A stretch of 64,000 nt of DNA from Porodaedalea pini (taxonomy: Eukaryota; Basidiomycota; Agaricomycetes; Hymenochaetales; Hymenochaetaceae), in the NCBI GenBank assembly GCA_002794775.1, contig NBAY01000001.1, forward strand, positions 1,984,001 to 2,048,000. The letters run 5' to 3'. Below are positions 22,436 to 35,184 of the stretch, piece by piece. The position numbers were made by a program, and so were the translations under genes. Numbering within the stretch: position 1 is the first letter of the stretch; each line of letters starts with the position of its first letter. The notes below the pieces were generated by a model that saw only the letters and a program-made list of their open reading frames with translations, did not search any database and was not told the DNA's origin.

Positions 22436-25400
22436 TTGTTCTTCAAGCTGGCGCTGTACTCTTCGCCTGCTGGGACTTCTGTTATCTGTCTGGTCTCTCG
22501 AAGGTTGAACACTGATGTTAGTGGCAAGCGCGACGTCAGCTCACGTCTCCGCGCCTTTATCAGCGGTCGATCTTGCTCGAATGCTCGCGCACAGTCAACG
22601 GCCGCTGCCTTAAAACCACGCAAGCTTACCCAGGCTCAGAAGGAATGGCTTTATCAGAAGCATCTGCAGGAAACGCCTTTGACCGAAGATGAAGCGCCGC
22701 CGAGGTTTGACTGGAGAAAGCGGGCGCGTTCCCGGACAGGCGCAGACGACGGGTCTTCAGGGTTCAAGTGGAGAATGCAGTACGCAGTGAGACCGAATGA
22801 GGGTGGTCAATTCATGGCGCTGGTTCAGGCTTATAGGGCTCGGTGAGCACCGCGAAGTAATGTTCTGTGTCTCGCTTGCTGAAGGGAAGGCCAGGTTTCG
22901 GCCGTTGATCGATGCTGAGCAAGCAGCGGAAGAAGACATGATCAAGGAACGTCTATCAAAATGGCAGCTCGAGCGATTGAAGAAAGAGGGATATTGCATG
23001 ACGGACCTCAAGGGCTTTTGGCTAAAGAAGTCGAAAGTCGACCGGTCGATAGCGGATTCAGACTGAGTCCGGGTGTTAATTTGCCCGCACACGTCTTCAC
23101 GTGAGTTTGAGCAGTTATGCGCTGAGTGCTGCTCTGAAAGTTTTAAGCAGCTACGGGTCGCAAGTCTTCGTTTCTCGTTTGGATCCTTTACAAGAGCTCG
23201 CCCCACTGAGAGGTAGTGTAGTGAGGATCAAGTCGGAGCAGATTGATCTTGCGTTTGAGAACGCCTTCGTGGGGCTGGATCAGGGCTCATGGAGGTGCGA
23301 TGTTTGTCGATCTCGGACAGAAATCAACTCACATTCTCGAAGGTTGGATCTCGGAACTTCAAATGTCGGGTTCCAGCGCATGCGGGACGCAGTCGAATGC
23401 CTCGCTAAAGATCCTGAAGTTATAGAAAAGGACCCTGAGAATAAATCTGACAGGAAAGAATTTCGGCTTGAAGGCACGCAGCTTCGTGACGTTCTTTTAA
23501 AGTCATTCGCCATTCCTGAGGAATTGCAGCCGCAGTCTCATCATCTTCAAGATCCTGAGGAGTGCCATTATCTCACCCACGACCAGCTTGAGCACGAGAG
23601 CAGGATCAGAACTGAGGAAGGAAATCCAGCGACGCGCGGTGCCTTTAGTGAGAATCAACTCATCCAGAGTTGGGCACGACGATATCGGAATCCTGATCCC
23701 GTAGTAGTCGAGGGCGACCCTACGCTGAATAACTTGAACTCGTCACAAATACGGGCAATGGCGATGATGATTGGTGAACGAATTAGCCTTATTCAGGGTC
23801 CGCCTGGGACTGGAAAGACGAAAACAATTGTCGAGACCATCAAGCTTTTGAAAGGCCACTTCGAGGTCCCCCATCCGCTTCTCGTGTGCACCTATACGAA
23901 TGTCGCCGTTGACAACTTGCTGGAAGGCTTTGCGGCAGGGGGACTGAAGCCTGTGCGTGTCGGTTCTGAAGGCAGCGCAAAGGATGAGCTCGAGCAGTAT
24001 ATGCTCGATTATCAATTTGAACAACACCCGAAGAAGGAAGAAGAGCTCGATCCTCTTGTCGAGGAGTATGAGAACTTGGACAAGCAACTGCGCAATCTCA
24101 AACACCTAATGGCGGAACTTCGCAACGACAAGCCTGCTCAGTGGCCGCAAAAACTGAGTGAGTCCACCTGATTTTGACTATTGATCGGATTGCTGAAGTT
24201 CATCTGGTATTTCGTTGTTAGAGAATATGGAATTGGATTATAATCGGCTTGAGAACAGGTCTTACAATTTGAAGAGCCGAGCACGGTCCGTGAAGGATGC
24301 GATCTTCCATGATATTTGCACAAAGGCGGATGTGGTAAGTCCTTTGGATATTCATGGCGAGTGACATTAGCAACTCATCTCACTTTTTTTTGTTCGCAGA
24401 TTTGCACAACATGCATAAGATCAGCTTCGCATTATCTTCAAGTTATCGATTTTCCTGTGGTCTTCTTGGATGAAGCGTCGATGTCGACGGAGCCCGCCTC
24501 ACTCATTCCTCTCATGAAAGGGGTACGTCCAGTTATCTTCGCGGATGCGAATTACTCTAAGAACTCTTGAACAGTGTAAACATCTGGCACTCATCGGAGA
24601 TCACAAACAGCTACCGCCAGTCGTCGTAAGTCAAGAAGCAAAGGAGGGAGAACTAGACGTCAGCCTTTTCGAGCGGTTGATATCTGAAGGAGGTAAATGC
24701 CGTTTTTTTTTCTATTCGCGATAGAGCTTGCAGCTGCTGATAAAACAAATGAAGACGTTCCTTCAACCATGCTTGATATCCAATATCGCATGCACCCTAA
24801 CATCTCGAAATTTCCATCCATGGAGTTCTACGACACGATGCTCCTCGATGGGACGGTTCATGGAGGGCAGGTGGTTCCCTCACTCTTGCCGCTTTCATCT
24901 TCGCATCTCGTTGCTCATCCGGTGACTGGGCATCGGCCGTCTGTGATTTTTATTGACCATCAAGGGCCCGAGGCGACGAAGAGCAGAAGCAGGGTGAACT
25001 GGACAGAGGGTTATATTATCTGCAGCATCGTGGAAGATCTTCTTCGGTTGAACCCGGTCAGTTACTTCTCCTGCAATCTTCGGGGACTGATTGGCTGATT
25101 CGTTCGTGCAGGACCTTCGAGGTGAAGACATAGGCGTCATAGCTCCTTACAAGTCGCAGATAAACCTCCTGACGCGATTGATGACGAAGGATGACGAAGT
25201 ACGCGAACACTTCACAGCAAACCTTAGGGAGCGAGCACTTGAGGTGCCAAACATCGAGGTGAAGACTGTTGATGGGTTTGAGGGGCGCGAGAAGGAAGCG
25301 ATCATCTTTTCTACTGTGCGGAACAACGAGTTTGGGCACATTGGGTTCCTTGCGGATCGGCGGCGGTTAAATGTCGGATTGACACGCGCGAAGCGAGCAC

Positions 25401-25639
25401 TGTTTGTTGTGGGCAGCATGAGTACGCTAGAGAAGGGAAAGTTTGGATATCGTTCGTCTATCGATGAAGGGTCCGGACAGGAGATGCGGAAGGTCAGCAA
25501 GGGTGCATTGGCGTGGCGAAACTACGCACAACATCTAGCTGAGCAGGACTTGGTGCTTAGACTGAGGGGATGGGATCTAGTGAAAGTACTGAAACCCTAT
25601 TCTACCTTCGCTGATCGTGCGTTGAGGTATTTTTGTTGA
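22436..25639 (+). CDS. UPF1/NAM7-like superfamily 1 helicase, N-terminal region frameshifted
   Basis: ATP-dependent nucleic-acid helicase of the UPF1/IGHMBP2/SEN1 group. Exons: open frame to 22842, then 22895-23100, 23151-23294, 23343-24157, 24222-24334, 24400-24522, 24575-24692, 24755-25056, 25112-25639. All core motifs are present: Walker A GPPGTGKT, Ia TYTNVAVDNL, II VFLDEAS, III GDHKQLPP, IV QYRMHPNI, V VDGFEGREKEA, VI NVGLTRAKRALFVVG. Two oddities. First, no in-frame ATG precedes the N-terminal region (Arg/Ser-rich, compatible with a mitochondrial presequence), so an upstream exon supplies the start or it is lost. Second, in exon 22895-23100 the frame ...GFWLKKSKVDRS ends in TGA, while the next family-like block GFRLSPGVNLPAHVF is in another frame: one base seems missing at about 23028-23055, and no intron of workable size bridges it. 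Either a sequence error or a decaying gene. Intron 23295-23342 is 48 nt and stop-free. Confidence 0.82.
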
Positions 25640-25834
25640 CCAGCACTGACTACTACTAATCTTACTGTACTTTGTACTCGTTGCCCGAGTTTTGCTACTT
25701 TTCTGACATCAGCACGATCAAATTTACTTATTTGGAAGCGTGGCCCAGGAGGCCCCTTTTGCTTCAGCCTCATCAGCCTCAACGAGCTAGAGGCCCAGAG
25801 GCGTCAATTTTCCTAACTACCCAACCCCCTCACG

Positions 25835-27686
25835 ATGGCAAAGAGACACGCGCGCCATACAGCGCCGTCCTTAAGACAGAGTGAGTAGTGATGAGTCCGT
25901 CATCGTTGTGCTGCAGGTTGCTCACCGTTCATCATCACGATGGTGCCACGGCTCCAGCACGCACGCGCACGAGGCAGAACAAGGGCGCCGCAGTCAGTAT
26001 GCATCTGCTGGATTATGTTCCACGTTGTCTGACATTGTGAAAAAAAATAACTCGTCGTGCATGTAGCTGGTCTCTGATCCAATTCAGAACACTCAGCAAT
26101 TGAACGATCAGCTTCGCGCGCTCGGCTTGTACCCCGCGCCCACGCTCGGAGACGGGAACTGTCTCTTCCGTGCATTGTCAGACCAATATTATGGCTCGCC
26201 CTCGCAGCATCTCAAGCTACGGGAGGAGATCTGCGATTGGATGGAGGCGCACAAGTCACGCTATGCGCCCTTTGTCGATGACGAACGCGGCTTAGACGTC
26301 CATCTCAGATGTATGCGACAACCAGGTAATACATCATTTTATTTTATTTTCTTGACCGACTATGATCTCAGATCATGATTCCATTGTTTATATTTTACAG
26401 GTACTTATGGCGGACATTTGGAACTCACTGCCTTCGCCCACCTAAAGCGACGGGACGTCAAAGTCATCCAGCCTGGGCTCGTCTATGTTATCGAGTGGAC
26501 ATCAGGCGCTGATCTGTCGCCGACGACGTCTGAGGCCCCGCTTAGCGAGCAGATTCCCCCATCGCCGTCAGCACCGCTAAATGAACGTGACGCACGGCGG
26601 TCACGACGTGAGAAGAAGAAAGAACTGAAAGACAGGACAGGCAAGATTAAACAGATATCGCGGATCGCTCGCGATGAGCACGATAGTGACGAGGAAGATG
26701 ACTCGTCGCTAGGTCCGGTCTACGTGGCGTATGTGTCAAACTTATTTCATTGCTCCTTTATTGTATCTTATTGATTTGGTGTCGTCTTCAGATATCATGA
26801 TTGGGAGCATTTTTCTTCCGTTCGAAATCTAATAGGTCCTCACAGCGGGATCCCTTATGTCGTAGAGAAGCCCGCTACGATAGCACAGGTCGAGAGGCAA
26901 GCGCCATCAGCAAGCAAACCGAGGAGCAAAGCATTTTCTCCTCAGTCTTCGCAGAGCTCCGAAGAAAGCTCACCTATGGAAGACGATGGGGAAGAGATGG
27001 ATGAAGTTTTAGACTCTCCGTCTGCTATTCCGCTTCCCATGTCTCGCACTCCTTCTCCCCCTCCATCTTCTGAAGCATCAGCATCAGGTTCTTCCCTGTC
27101 TGTCCCTCCCGTTCCAGGATACAACTGCCCTCCAGACTCGAATCGAAGTGCTAAACAGGGTCTCCGCGTCAACCGCTCACCTAAACGTGCTTACGACGAA
27201 GCGGACGAGACAGCAGAAGACTCACAGGGAGAGGCAAAGCGGTCACGGCGTAACTCGGAACATCGTCAGTCTAGGGGTACACGAATAAAGACGAAGATGG
27301 ATACAGAAATCGATCCTGATGCGGATACGCCAGAGCTTCTTTCGTCGGCGGAATCGAGCTCGGGCTCATCGTCACCGGCTGCAACGCCACCACCGTCTAT
27401 GATTGTCGTCCCCCCTTCTCCCGTCACTCCCGTGAAGCATCTGACGCGCCGACAACGCAAGGTATTAGGGCTGCCGAAGCCTCGATCGGCTCTTGGATTT
27501 TCTGCCTCTACAACGGCGAAACGCGGGAAGACGAGCGCAGGGAAGATTGTTATCCCGGGCGGAAAGTGTAGAAAGCCCGCGTCTGCCTCAGCTGCATCTA
27601 AGCCTGAGTCAGCTGCATCTGAGGAATGGACTCAGAACGGGAGTGGGCGCGTTGACGTGCGTGGGTTCAAGGAACTCAAGATTTAG
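25835..27686 (+). CDS. OTU-domain cysteine protease (deubiquitinase, OTUD3-like)
   Basis: Predicted 520-aa protein that should cleave ubiquitin chains. Exons 25835-25880, 25958-25992, 26067-26325, 26401-26728, 26792-27686 (1563 nt, in frame). The N-terminus is short and basic (MAKRHARHTAPSLRQ, TRTRTRQNKG). The OTU core starts LRALGLYPAPTLGDGNCLFR with the catalytic DGNCLF motif, continues GGHLELTAFAHLKRRDVKV and ends with the catalytic His block YHDWEHFSSVR, which is rebuilt by the last splice. A Lys/Arg/Glu-rich helical insert (RREKKKELKDRTGKIKQ) lies between the two halves. The C-terminal 250 residues are low complexity (Ser/Pro/Glu) with basic clusters (KRSRR, RRQRK), probably disordered and nuclear. 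Start chosen as the first ATG giving the basic leader. Confidence 0.88.
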
Positions 27687-28552
27687 CTACTTTCTGGGAA
27701 TAGAATCCGGAGTCTCTTGGCTGCCCTCTTGCGATGGCGGCGTTTCCTCCATTCTTCATTTTCTTTCTCTCTCTCTACAGTTGCATCTCTTGGAGCATCC
27801 ACATACCCATCACTAGCATCAGCATCGCTTTCATATTGTTCACAACACATCGGCATCATCACACCATCCCACAATTTTAGCTCTTCCCTCGTCGCAACTT
27901 GTCCTTCATTTGATCGCATCGTTCAATTTGTTGATACTCTACGCATCCTTCTCGTCAATAACTCGTACAGTTCTACGCGCACATACCGTCATACGCGGAC
28001 ATGAATATCGCATAGCGGTCGCTATGATCATCACCACGGACTTTATGCAGTTACATCGCACATCTGCGTGTGTCGCGTTGTCACTGCTTCCTACATAGAT
28101 TTTCACGTCTTTCAGAAGCTTTTCGTGCCAGCGATACCTTTCTCAAGTGGCCACGTGCGAATTGCGCCCCGTATGTAACTCTGTTCATACCTTCATTTCT
28201 AGGTCTTTCTCGTCACTCGCACATTATACAGTATATGCATATTGCTGCACCCGCATTCTTCCTAGTTTCCATAGAACGAACTGTACTTTTACCTATCGAA
28301 ATTTCTTTCAGGATCATGATGATACGCGCGAGATGATCGACGTGGCAGTGGACCGCAATCTATGCCATTTTACAATGACTCTTCTTGATTTTACTTAGAG
28401 AATGGGCGTGCTTTCGCAACCAGGAAGGCAGGCTTGAATAGTCCCTTCCGCCTCATGAAAGGGATAAATACAGCAAATTGTTTTCCTTGCGGCGAGCCTC
28501 AGATTTGCCACCACAAACACCGGCAAACACCGAGCTAAGCAATCGTAAATTG
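27687..28552. other. Intergenic: OTU 3' end and CNOT11 promoter
   Basis: No supported gene. A TATA-like element GGATAAATACA lies at about 28460, roughly 90 bases before the first ATG of the CNOT11 gene. Confidence 0.5.
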
Positions 28553-30397
28553 ATGGCTGGTTTCAGTTCAGCAGGTCACTCTAATGCGCATGAGCGCGTA
28601 GGTCCTCGCTCACTTATCCTCTCCTCCTCGACGATGCAGACAGCCACGTACCGCCCGTCGCCGATGCCTGCCGCGCCGTCGACACCTACTGCCGACCCGG
28701 TGCGCGCTTCTGTGGCGCACCTGCTCGCCCGCGCTCACGGCATCCCCTGCACGGCCGCTGCCCAGGCATTTGCCCAGCTCGTGCAGCCTGCCGGTCGCTT
28801 TGGCATCGCTCTCGATATCTTGTTGCCCCTCCTTTCGGGACGTACTGAGGTATCCTATATTTCTTCTGTCTGTAATATATGTGCTCGGCGATGAGAAATA
28901 CGGTGGCTGACGCACTCACTCTAATTTGCCTCGTCCGTTCTGCAGGCGCCACGCCGTATATTGGCTGCGTACATACTGTACTACATGTATGCATCACATC
29001 CGATCGCGATAAACCCATTCCGAAGCGCATTTGCGGAAGTTTTTGTGCGCGAGCGAGAGGTGTCGCGTGTTGAGGCTGAGCGCGGTGGCGTTAGTGAGAA
29101 TGAGCAGCTTGTATGGGTCCTTTGGAAAATTCTGAAGGGCGACGGGAATGATGTGAGCAAATTCACCACCTTTTATCTGCTTCTATTGGAGTATTGGATT
29201 TAACTTCCTCGTTTATTAGCTTGGTCCGTATTCGCCTGCGACCCTCGCCCGGTCACCTCTTCCCCCAAAGCTTCGTGCTGCTCAGCTTACAATTGATGAT
29301 GCGCTCACACTGGAAGATGACGATTCGCTTGAGCAGTAAGAATTCCGAACCTTGTCAGTTATCTCGACTAACAATATATATCTCAGAACTCCAAGCGAAA
29401 GGCAGATGTCAGCACAGGTCAGGACGGAAGGACTTTCTCCGGCCCCATCTATAGTTCGTACTCCCGTCGAAGGTGGGAGTGAAATGAGGCGTTCTCCTTT
29501 GTTACCAGGTGACGACCCTAAATTTGAGCTTGTGGAACACGGAATGCGCCTCCTGCTTGCCGCATGTCAGCGGGTCTTAACATTATCGGAGCAAAGGGTA
29601 AGTCATTGGTCAATTGCATCAAAGCTTTTCTCGCGTGAACGCACAAACACCCTGTTTTTGAGTTTCTTCAATTCATATCGAACATTACCTTCTGTTATTA
29701 ACTAACAATGGCCTTTGCAATGTGGCAGATTGTTGTTCTTGCTCTGCCACACTTCGCGCCACATACACTCGTTCCCTTACACTCTTTGCCGCCGCTTCTT
29801 GCCCTCAATCCGGCTCTGGGACATCCCCTCATCGTCTCTCTTCTCGACGGCCCTCCGAATACTTCGCCCAATACTTCTTTCGCTCGTACAGATGTCCTCG
29901 ACGTCCTTCGTCAGCTGCCACCCACGCTGCCCTCCTTCGATATTTTAGGCCGCTTACTTCGCGACCCGACATCGATTCCAATCATCGAGAAGTTCGAGGA
30001 GAATGCTGACTATGGGGAAGACACGCAACAGATTAACGGCGTTCCGAAGACGACTGTCGCAGATCTCACGCGTACTGAGGTCCTTGGAGCCTTCGTACTC
30101 AACGCAATTGCTTGGGTTGAGCGTTTCGAGTCACAGGCGAAAGAGGGTCTTATCAGCGACGATCGTGCGGCGAAAGGCGTGCAGAACGTATGTCCACTCA
30201 ATTACCATTGTTTCTTTTCACTATAGCTCACCCTCGGACGTCAGTTGTGCCGGTTCTATAATTCGCTGATTAAGCTTGGCCTCATTGACCCAAGTTCGGA
30301 CGTCGACTCGGCGGAAATGGCCCACTTCGCGCTCGCGCACGCCCACTTCGAAGACGCCAACGCGTTGTACCGCGTCCTCGTTATGGGAAAATTCTAA
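28553..30397 (+). CDS. CCR4-NOT complex subunit 11 (CNOT11 family)
   Basis: Predicted subunit of the CCR4-NOT mRNA deadenylase complex; CNOT11 binds the CNOT1 N-terminus. Exons 28553-28849 (alternative in-frame ATG at 28634), 28946-29152, 29220-29335, 29387-29597, 29729-30187, 30227-30397; 486 or 459 aa. Features: N-terminal helical block VAHLLARAHGIPC...GRFGIALDILLPLL, then PRRILAAYILYYMYASHPIA and NPFRSAFAEVF, a variable linker, and the C-terminal DUF2363-like region ending LCRFYNSLIKLGLIDPSS, AEMAHFALAHAHFEDANALY. That C-terminal block is the conserved CNOT11 signature. The last acceptor could also be after 30244, removing six residues without changing frame. The family is absent from Saccharomyces but present in basidiomycetes, plants and animals (known). 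Confidence 0.85.
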
Positions 30398-31527
30398 CCT
30401 CGGGTGCTTATTCTTGCTTTCTTCGCGAAACCATTCAATATCCGGACTCCGGACTCCATAACTCGACTTCTACCTCCGAATGGTATGATCCAGTCGTCTT
30501 AGATGCCTTCCGCACTACTTTCCTGATTATCTAGCTTCGGCTGGCTCACGTTATCTGCGCGGCTCGTTCTCGTCACTTCTTACTTTTTACTCTCTTTTTA
30601 TAGATACTGCATATTTTTCTATTCTCATCGTGCATTACGACTCGTGCAAAAAACTTGTGTGTACTATGTATTCTTTTTCTTCTCGTTCATCTTCACTTTC
30701 CTCCTCCGCTCTCTTGGGGGAGTTTATCTGAATGTTAAGACGAGGTTGTATGGGGGAATGCGGATAACGAACCGATAGTGTTGCCTGTGGTGGTATCCTA
30801 TTAATTTCGATGTCCGTGCTGGTGTAGGTGTACAGTGCATGTAGACTGTATGTCTGTCATGATGGTGTTTGCTATAATTTCGCTCCCCCTTTTTTCCATC
30901 ATTAATATTCTCGGATTTATGCACCTTACACATGTTTCTCCGTCCTATATGCCCTCCTATGATTGCACGATCTGTAATTAGGTGACACATAGATAGAATT
31001 GCCTCCTGTGGGTGATCAGCTTGATTCAATGCATCCGACAACATTAACGCTGGAGACAACTCGCTCGAGGATATTGAAGCAGACCCTCGGAATATAAAGA
31101 AGCCTCGCGACCGCTTGCAGTGCAAGCCATCAGGTCCCCTCAATCTCTTCGCCGACCCTTATGAGATTGATGGTTACGGGCCATATTAGCGACCAGGGAG
31201 GGAACGCGCAAGATCACGTATAAGCTGAAGGAAAGGACTCCGGGTCGTAGCATTACATAAATCATAACCACAGCACATTTGTATCGTACGAGGAAGAAAC
31301 AGAAAAGGAGGAAAGGACAAGAGGAATGAAAAGGTCGAGAAGCAAAGGAAGGGGAAGGAAAGTGTGAATAAAAAGGGCCGCCGGGGCGGGGGGGGGGGGG
31401 AGTCAAGAATAAAAAATCCGTATTGTGTGAGTGAGCAGTGAAGCGACTGTCCAGAAACGACACAAGCCCAAACTGAGTAAGGGAGGGCGGGAAAACGAGC
31501 TGCGAGGAAAAAAAAAAAAGGCAGCAT
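30398..31527. other. Convergent intergenic region CNOT11/CLA4
   Basis: 1.1 kb between two 3' ends. No supported ORF. A G-rich homopolymer (about 31385-31401) and an A run (31508-31519) are present. Presumably untranslated regions and terminators. Confidence 0.55.
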
Positions 31528-34400
31528 TTAGTTTGCTGGCCGACTCTTAAAGAGTAGTAACGGCGCCAAGCCTGAGGAGGGGCATGCTTTCTTCATGAAG
31601 TCGTGCTATATAGGCGCAACAAAACATGGGCGTCAGAACGAATAACAGAAAAATGCTCAAAGAGGAGGGTAAAACGCACCTCAAGCAACTCATTCGCCGA
31701 TGCACGGCTCTTCACATCTACGCACAGACACACGCTCAAGAAGCTCTTCAGCTCACGGCTGAGGGCATCCGGTTTCTTGAGCGTGGGCGTACCGTTCGTG
31801 GCGATAAGGTACAATGCTTTGAGCGGCTCCTCATCGAGGTACGGTGGCTCGTTTTCGATCATCTCGATCGCCATGATGCCAAGTGACCAGATGTCCACCT
31901 TTGCGCCGTACTCCTTCTGCTTCACCACCTCCGGCGCCATCCAGTATGGTGTCCCCACCATCGTCGCACGCTTCGACTTCTGGTCAGTGAGCTTTGCGCA
32001 GAAGCCGAAGTCAGCTATGTGGGACAGGAGGAAAAAATTGTAAGTTTGATCTGTACAAAAGATGCAGTGTGAGTAAATTCTTACTAATTTTAACGCGTCC
32101 TTGAGAATCGAGAAGGACATTGTCTGATTTGATATCTCGATGAATGATGTGCTGTTCGTGAAGATGTCCCAAACCCTTGCAAGTCTGTGAGTTTTTAAGC
32201 AGTAGACTGTCAGTTTTCGGTTTCTTTCCATAAGGGATCAAAGAAAAGAATGAAAACTCGCCTCGAAGCAGATGCTTGCAATCTGTTCCTCCTCGAGCGT
32301 GTTGTTCTCTATGATGTCCGTGAGCGCTCCGCCCTCCATATACTCCATGACGACCCAGAGCTCGTTGTTCCGTACGAGGTAGCTCTCTAGGAAATTGACG
32401 ATGTTCGGATGTTGTGATTCCTTCATGACAAGGATCTCATTAACGATGAGCTCTATGCGTGGTTGACGCGATAGGTCCATTTCCTTAATTGCGACCTTCT
32501 TGCCTGTCGGAAGCATTTTTGCGACATAGACATGCCCGGAAGCTCTGTAGTAAAGAAATGGACGAAAATTAGCGATAAATATTTCCAGAAGTCGAGGAAG
32601 ACACGCACCCTTGCCCAATCTTTTTGATCTTGCTGTAAAGCACCTTCGGGTCGTCTTGGCTCACGACACTGCGTAGTTTTTCCATGATCTGCCCTTCCGA
32701 CATTGTGCTGATCCGCCGCTCCTTCTCCTTTGGCTTTTCCAGCGCCGCGGCGGCAGCAGCGACACTCCCATTAGCAGGCTCGTCTGTGGGTGCAGTGACT
32801 GTTACGGTCGCAGGCTGCTCTTTCGGCAACTTCTTTGTAGTCTGCAGTGGTTTCACAGGCGGTGGGCCAACGGTCGCACCAGCCGCTCCGGGTGCAGGTT
32901 GTGACAAGGGTGCAGAGGTTGCAGGCGAAGACTTGGACGGTGGCATTTGCGGACGTCGTTCATCGCGTTCACGATCGAGATCGCGCGTCGGCATGGAGTC
33001 TTTGCGCTGCGGTATCTGTTGCTCGTGGTCGAGCCCAGGCGGTCGTACGTCGGTGCGATCTTGCGGTGGTCCTTGCGCCTTCGCGCGCGTGCGCAAGTCC
33101 TGGCTGCTAGGCGTGTGCTCCGGGATTCCGGGTTTGGGAGCCTGGGGAGCAGGACGCTGCGCCGTAAGCAAAGGTCGCTGTGGTGCGGGCGGCGCTGGCC
33201 GCGTTGCTTGCAGTGCTCCTGGAGAGAGCGGAAGCGGAGAACGCGCCTGAGCACCAGCACCGATGGTGTTGGCATGCTGCGCATGCGCGCCATTGACGAA
33301 TTCTGCCGCACGAGCAGCAGCGATGGCAGTGGAGGATTTCCCGTTAAGACCAGAAGGAGCGGAGTCCTGACGAGCGATCCCTGGACGGTCGGGAGAAAGC
33401 GCCTGCACCGGCCCGGGCTTGTTTGAGCCTGCTAGTCCGGTGCCGGCGTTGAAACGCGGAGCAGATGGGGATTCGGAGTATGGCGAGATCGTAGAAGCAG
33501 TGGTGGCGGAAGAGGCGCTACGCGACATACCTGGCGTCAACCCCGTCATCTCATCCATCTCATGCTTCTGGCGATCGGTGTAGAACTCGAGAACCTCGAG
33601 TACGGCCTGTGGGTCTTTGGCGTAGTCTTCACGTGTGATAGCCGATCGCGTTAGTAGTTTACTCCATTGCTCAGGCAGTCCCTATGAGATGAAAAATTCA
33701 ACGACGGTTCCTCTGAAATACATATTTGCATCGATGCTCACAGTAAAGCCGCCAGAGACGGGATCAAAGCCGACGTGCACCTTATGTACGAAGTTTGTCG
33801 GCTGGCCCACACTTTGGAGGGGACTGCGCGAGTAGATGTCATCCTGCCACGCATAGACCTCCTCGTCGTTCTTGAGTGATAGGTATACGCGCTTCTCGGG
33901 AGTCTCAATGACAAGGCAATATGGCTTGAGATCAACGCGCTCGACGTTCGTAACATCACCAAGCTTTATTACGCTTTGCTGTTGTGCGGACTGTGTACGT
34001 CGTACGTCAAGATCAGCACCGTATGATGAAGCAAAACGAGTACGCGCACCTCGTTCTTGTGGAAAGAGAGTGCATGCTCCTTCAAAATAAGATACTTGCG
34101 CACCCAGAACAGACTCGCAAACGCATCCTCCTTGACACTCGCCCAGCCGGTGCGGACGAGCTCGCTGCTCGTTTGCAGGCCGCTTTGGCGGATGGGGGAG
34201 GCGCCGATGCCTGAGTAGGACGTGGCGTAGGATGAGCCTGCCCCCGAGGGCTGGTTAAACTGGAAAGACGTCTTGTAACCGACGGACACGAGCGAACTCG
34301 TGCTGGCGTAGTTCTGCTGATCGGTATCGCGACGTTGGGGCGCCTGCGGGGCGGGGCGCGAGGGCGTTAGCGATGTCGCTGTGACTTGGTGAAAGGCCAT
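31528..34400 (-). CDS. CLA4: CLA4-type PAK protein kinase (PH + CRIB + STE20 kinase)
   Basis: Predicted 818-aa Ser/Thr kinase, effector of Cdc42/Rac in polarity, budding and septin organisation. Minus-strand exons 34400-34050, 33978-33742, 33681-32609, 32544-32262, 32184-32085, 32014-31680, 31605-31528 (2457 nt, in frame). Order: N-terminal tail; PH domain starting [24 protein letters not shown] motif [20 protein letters not shown] followed by [10 protein letters not shown]; long Pro/Ser/Gln-rich linker with PxxP stretches; kinase domain with [13 protein letters not shown] loop, VAIKEMD lysine, [11 protein letters not shown] catalytic loop, DFGFCAKL, and [14 protein letters not shown] activation segment. 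A PH domain before CRIB identifies CLA4 rather than STE20. The intron after exon 4 uses a GC donor (GCGAGT). Start is the first ATG. Intact. Confidence 0.94.
32185..32261 (-). other. GC-AG intron in CLA4
   Basis: Intron begins GCGAGT and ends CACAG. Phase 0 and the conserved junction [13 protein letters not shown] leave only this donor; the nearby GT would break frame. Confidence 0.8.
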
Positions 34401-35184
34401 GCTTCGTGATTATGTATCAGGTCGCGGTCGGCTATCGTCGCAAGGGCACGAGGTCGGGGTTCAAAGGGAAGGTACGGCTGCTCGTCCTTAGTAAATGTCT
34501 ACTTGAGAGCAAACAGGGTGAGGACAACGACGGAGGCGCCTCAGGGAGGCGCGGGGCGAAGGTACGCTAAAGTCACGGTGAATATATGCTGCTCAGCGGC
34601 AGGGGCGTCGACGTCGTTAAACAGCGCAGTTTCGTATCTGTCTCGTTGAACAGTAGGAAGCGTCGATGTCGTGAACGATGGCGAGAAGGTGGACACAAAA
34701 TAGCGTTACAAGTCCCGCGCTTGTATCTAAAAGCTACCGCAACGGCCAAAACGTGACCCAACGAGTCTCACTTCGACGTTTGTACACTCAGACTAAGGAC
34801 ACTAGTCAAACCTTTCCTCGCGGCCGCTCAAATAGCTGGGAACAAATTGCTCTCAATGTCGCCACATGCATATGTCGCACACTCGCAATGGCCGAAAGTT
34901 AATGCATTGCATTGAAGAACAGATAAAACAAGGCTCCCCCGGCGACTCCCAACAACCCTTTCGTGTGGTCCCGCTGACCAGGCCCTTTTTATGCTTCACA
35001 TGAGACAGCAGCTAGGATGGATTACGGGAACATTGATGTCCAGTGCGCGGTTTATGCTAGGCCCGGGCATCGAATGGAGATGTGGTACTGAGCGCGTAAC
35101 AACATTTGCATATACATTGAACCGTTTGCAACCCTGTAATAGAAGGACCTTGTTTCTTCCCTTGTCTAATGCACCTTATGCATA
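34401..35184. promoter_or_regulatory. CLA4 upstream region / uS19m 3' end
   Basis: 784 bp between the CLA4 start and the stop of the ribosomal protein gene, both on the minus strand. Should contain the CLA4 promoter. No motif that I can name, no supported ORF. Confidence 0.45.

Noticed and set aside
32684..33250. Long plus-strand ORF (188 codons) antisense to CLA4
   Set aside because: Shadow of the Pro/Ala/Gln-rich linker of CLA4 in a GC-rich segment; composition is low complexity and no motif is present.
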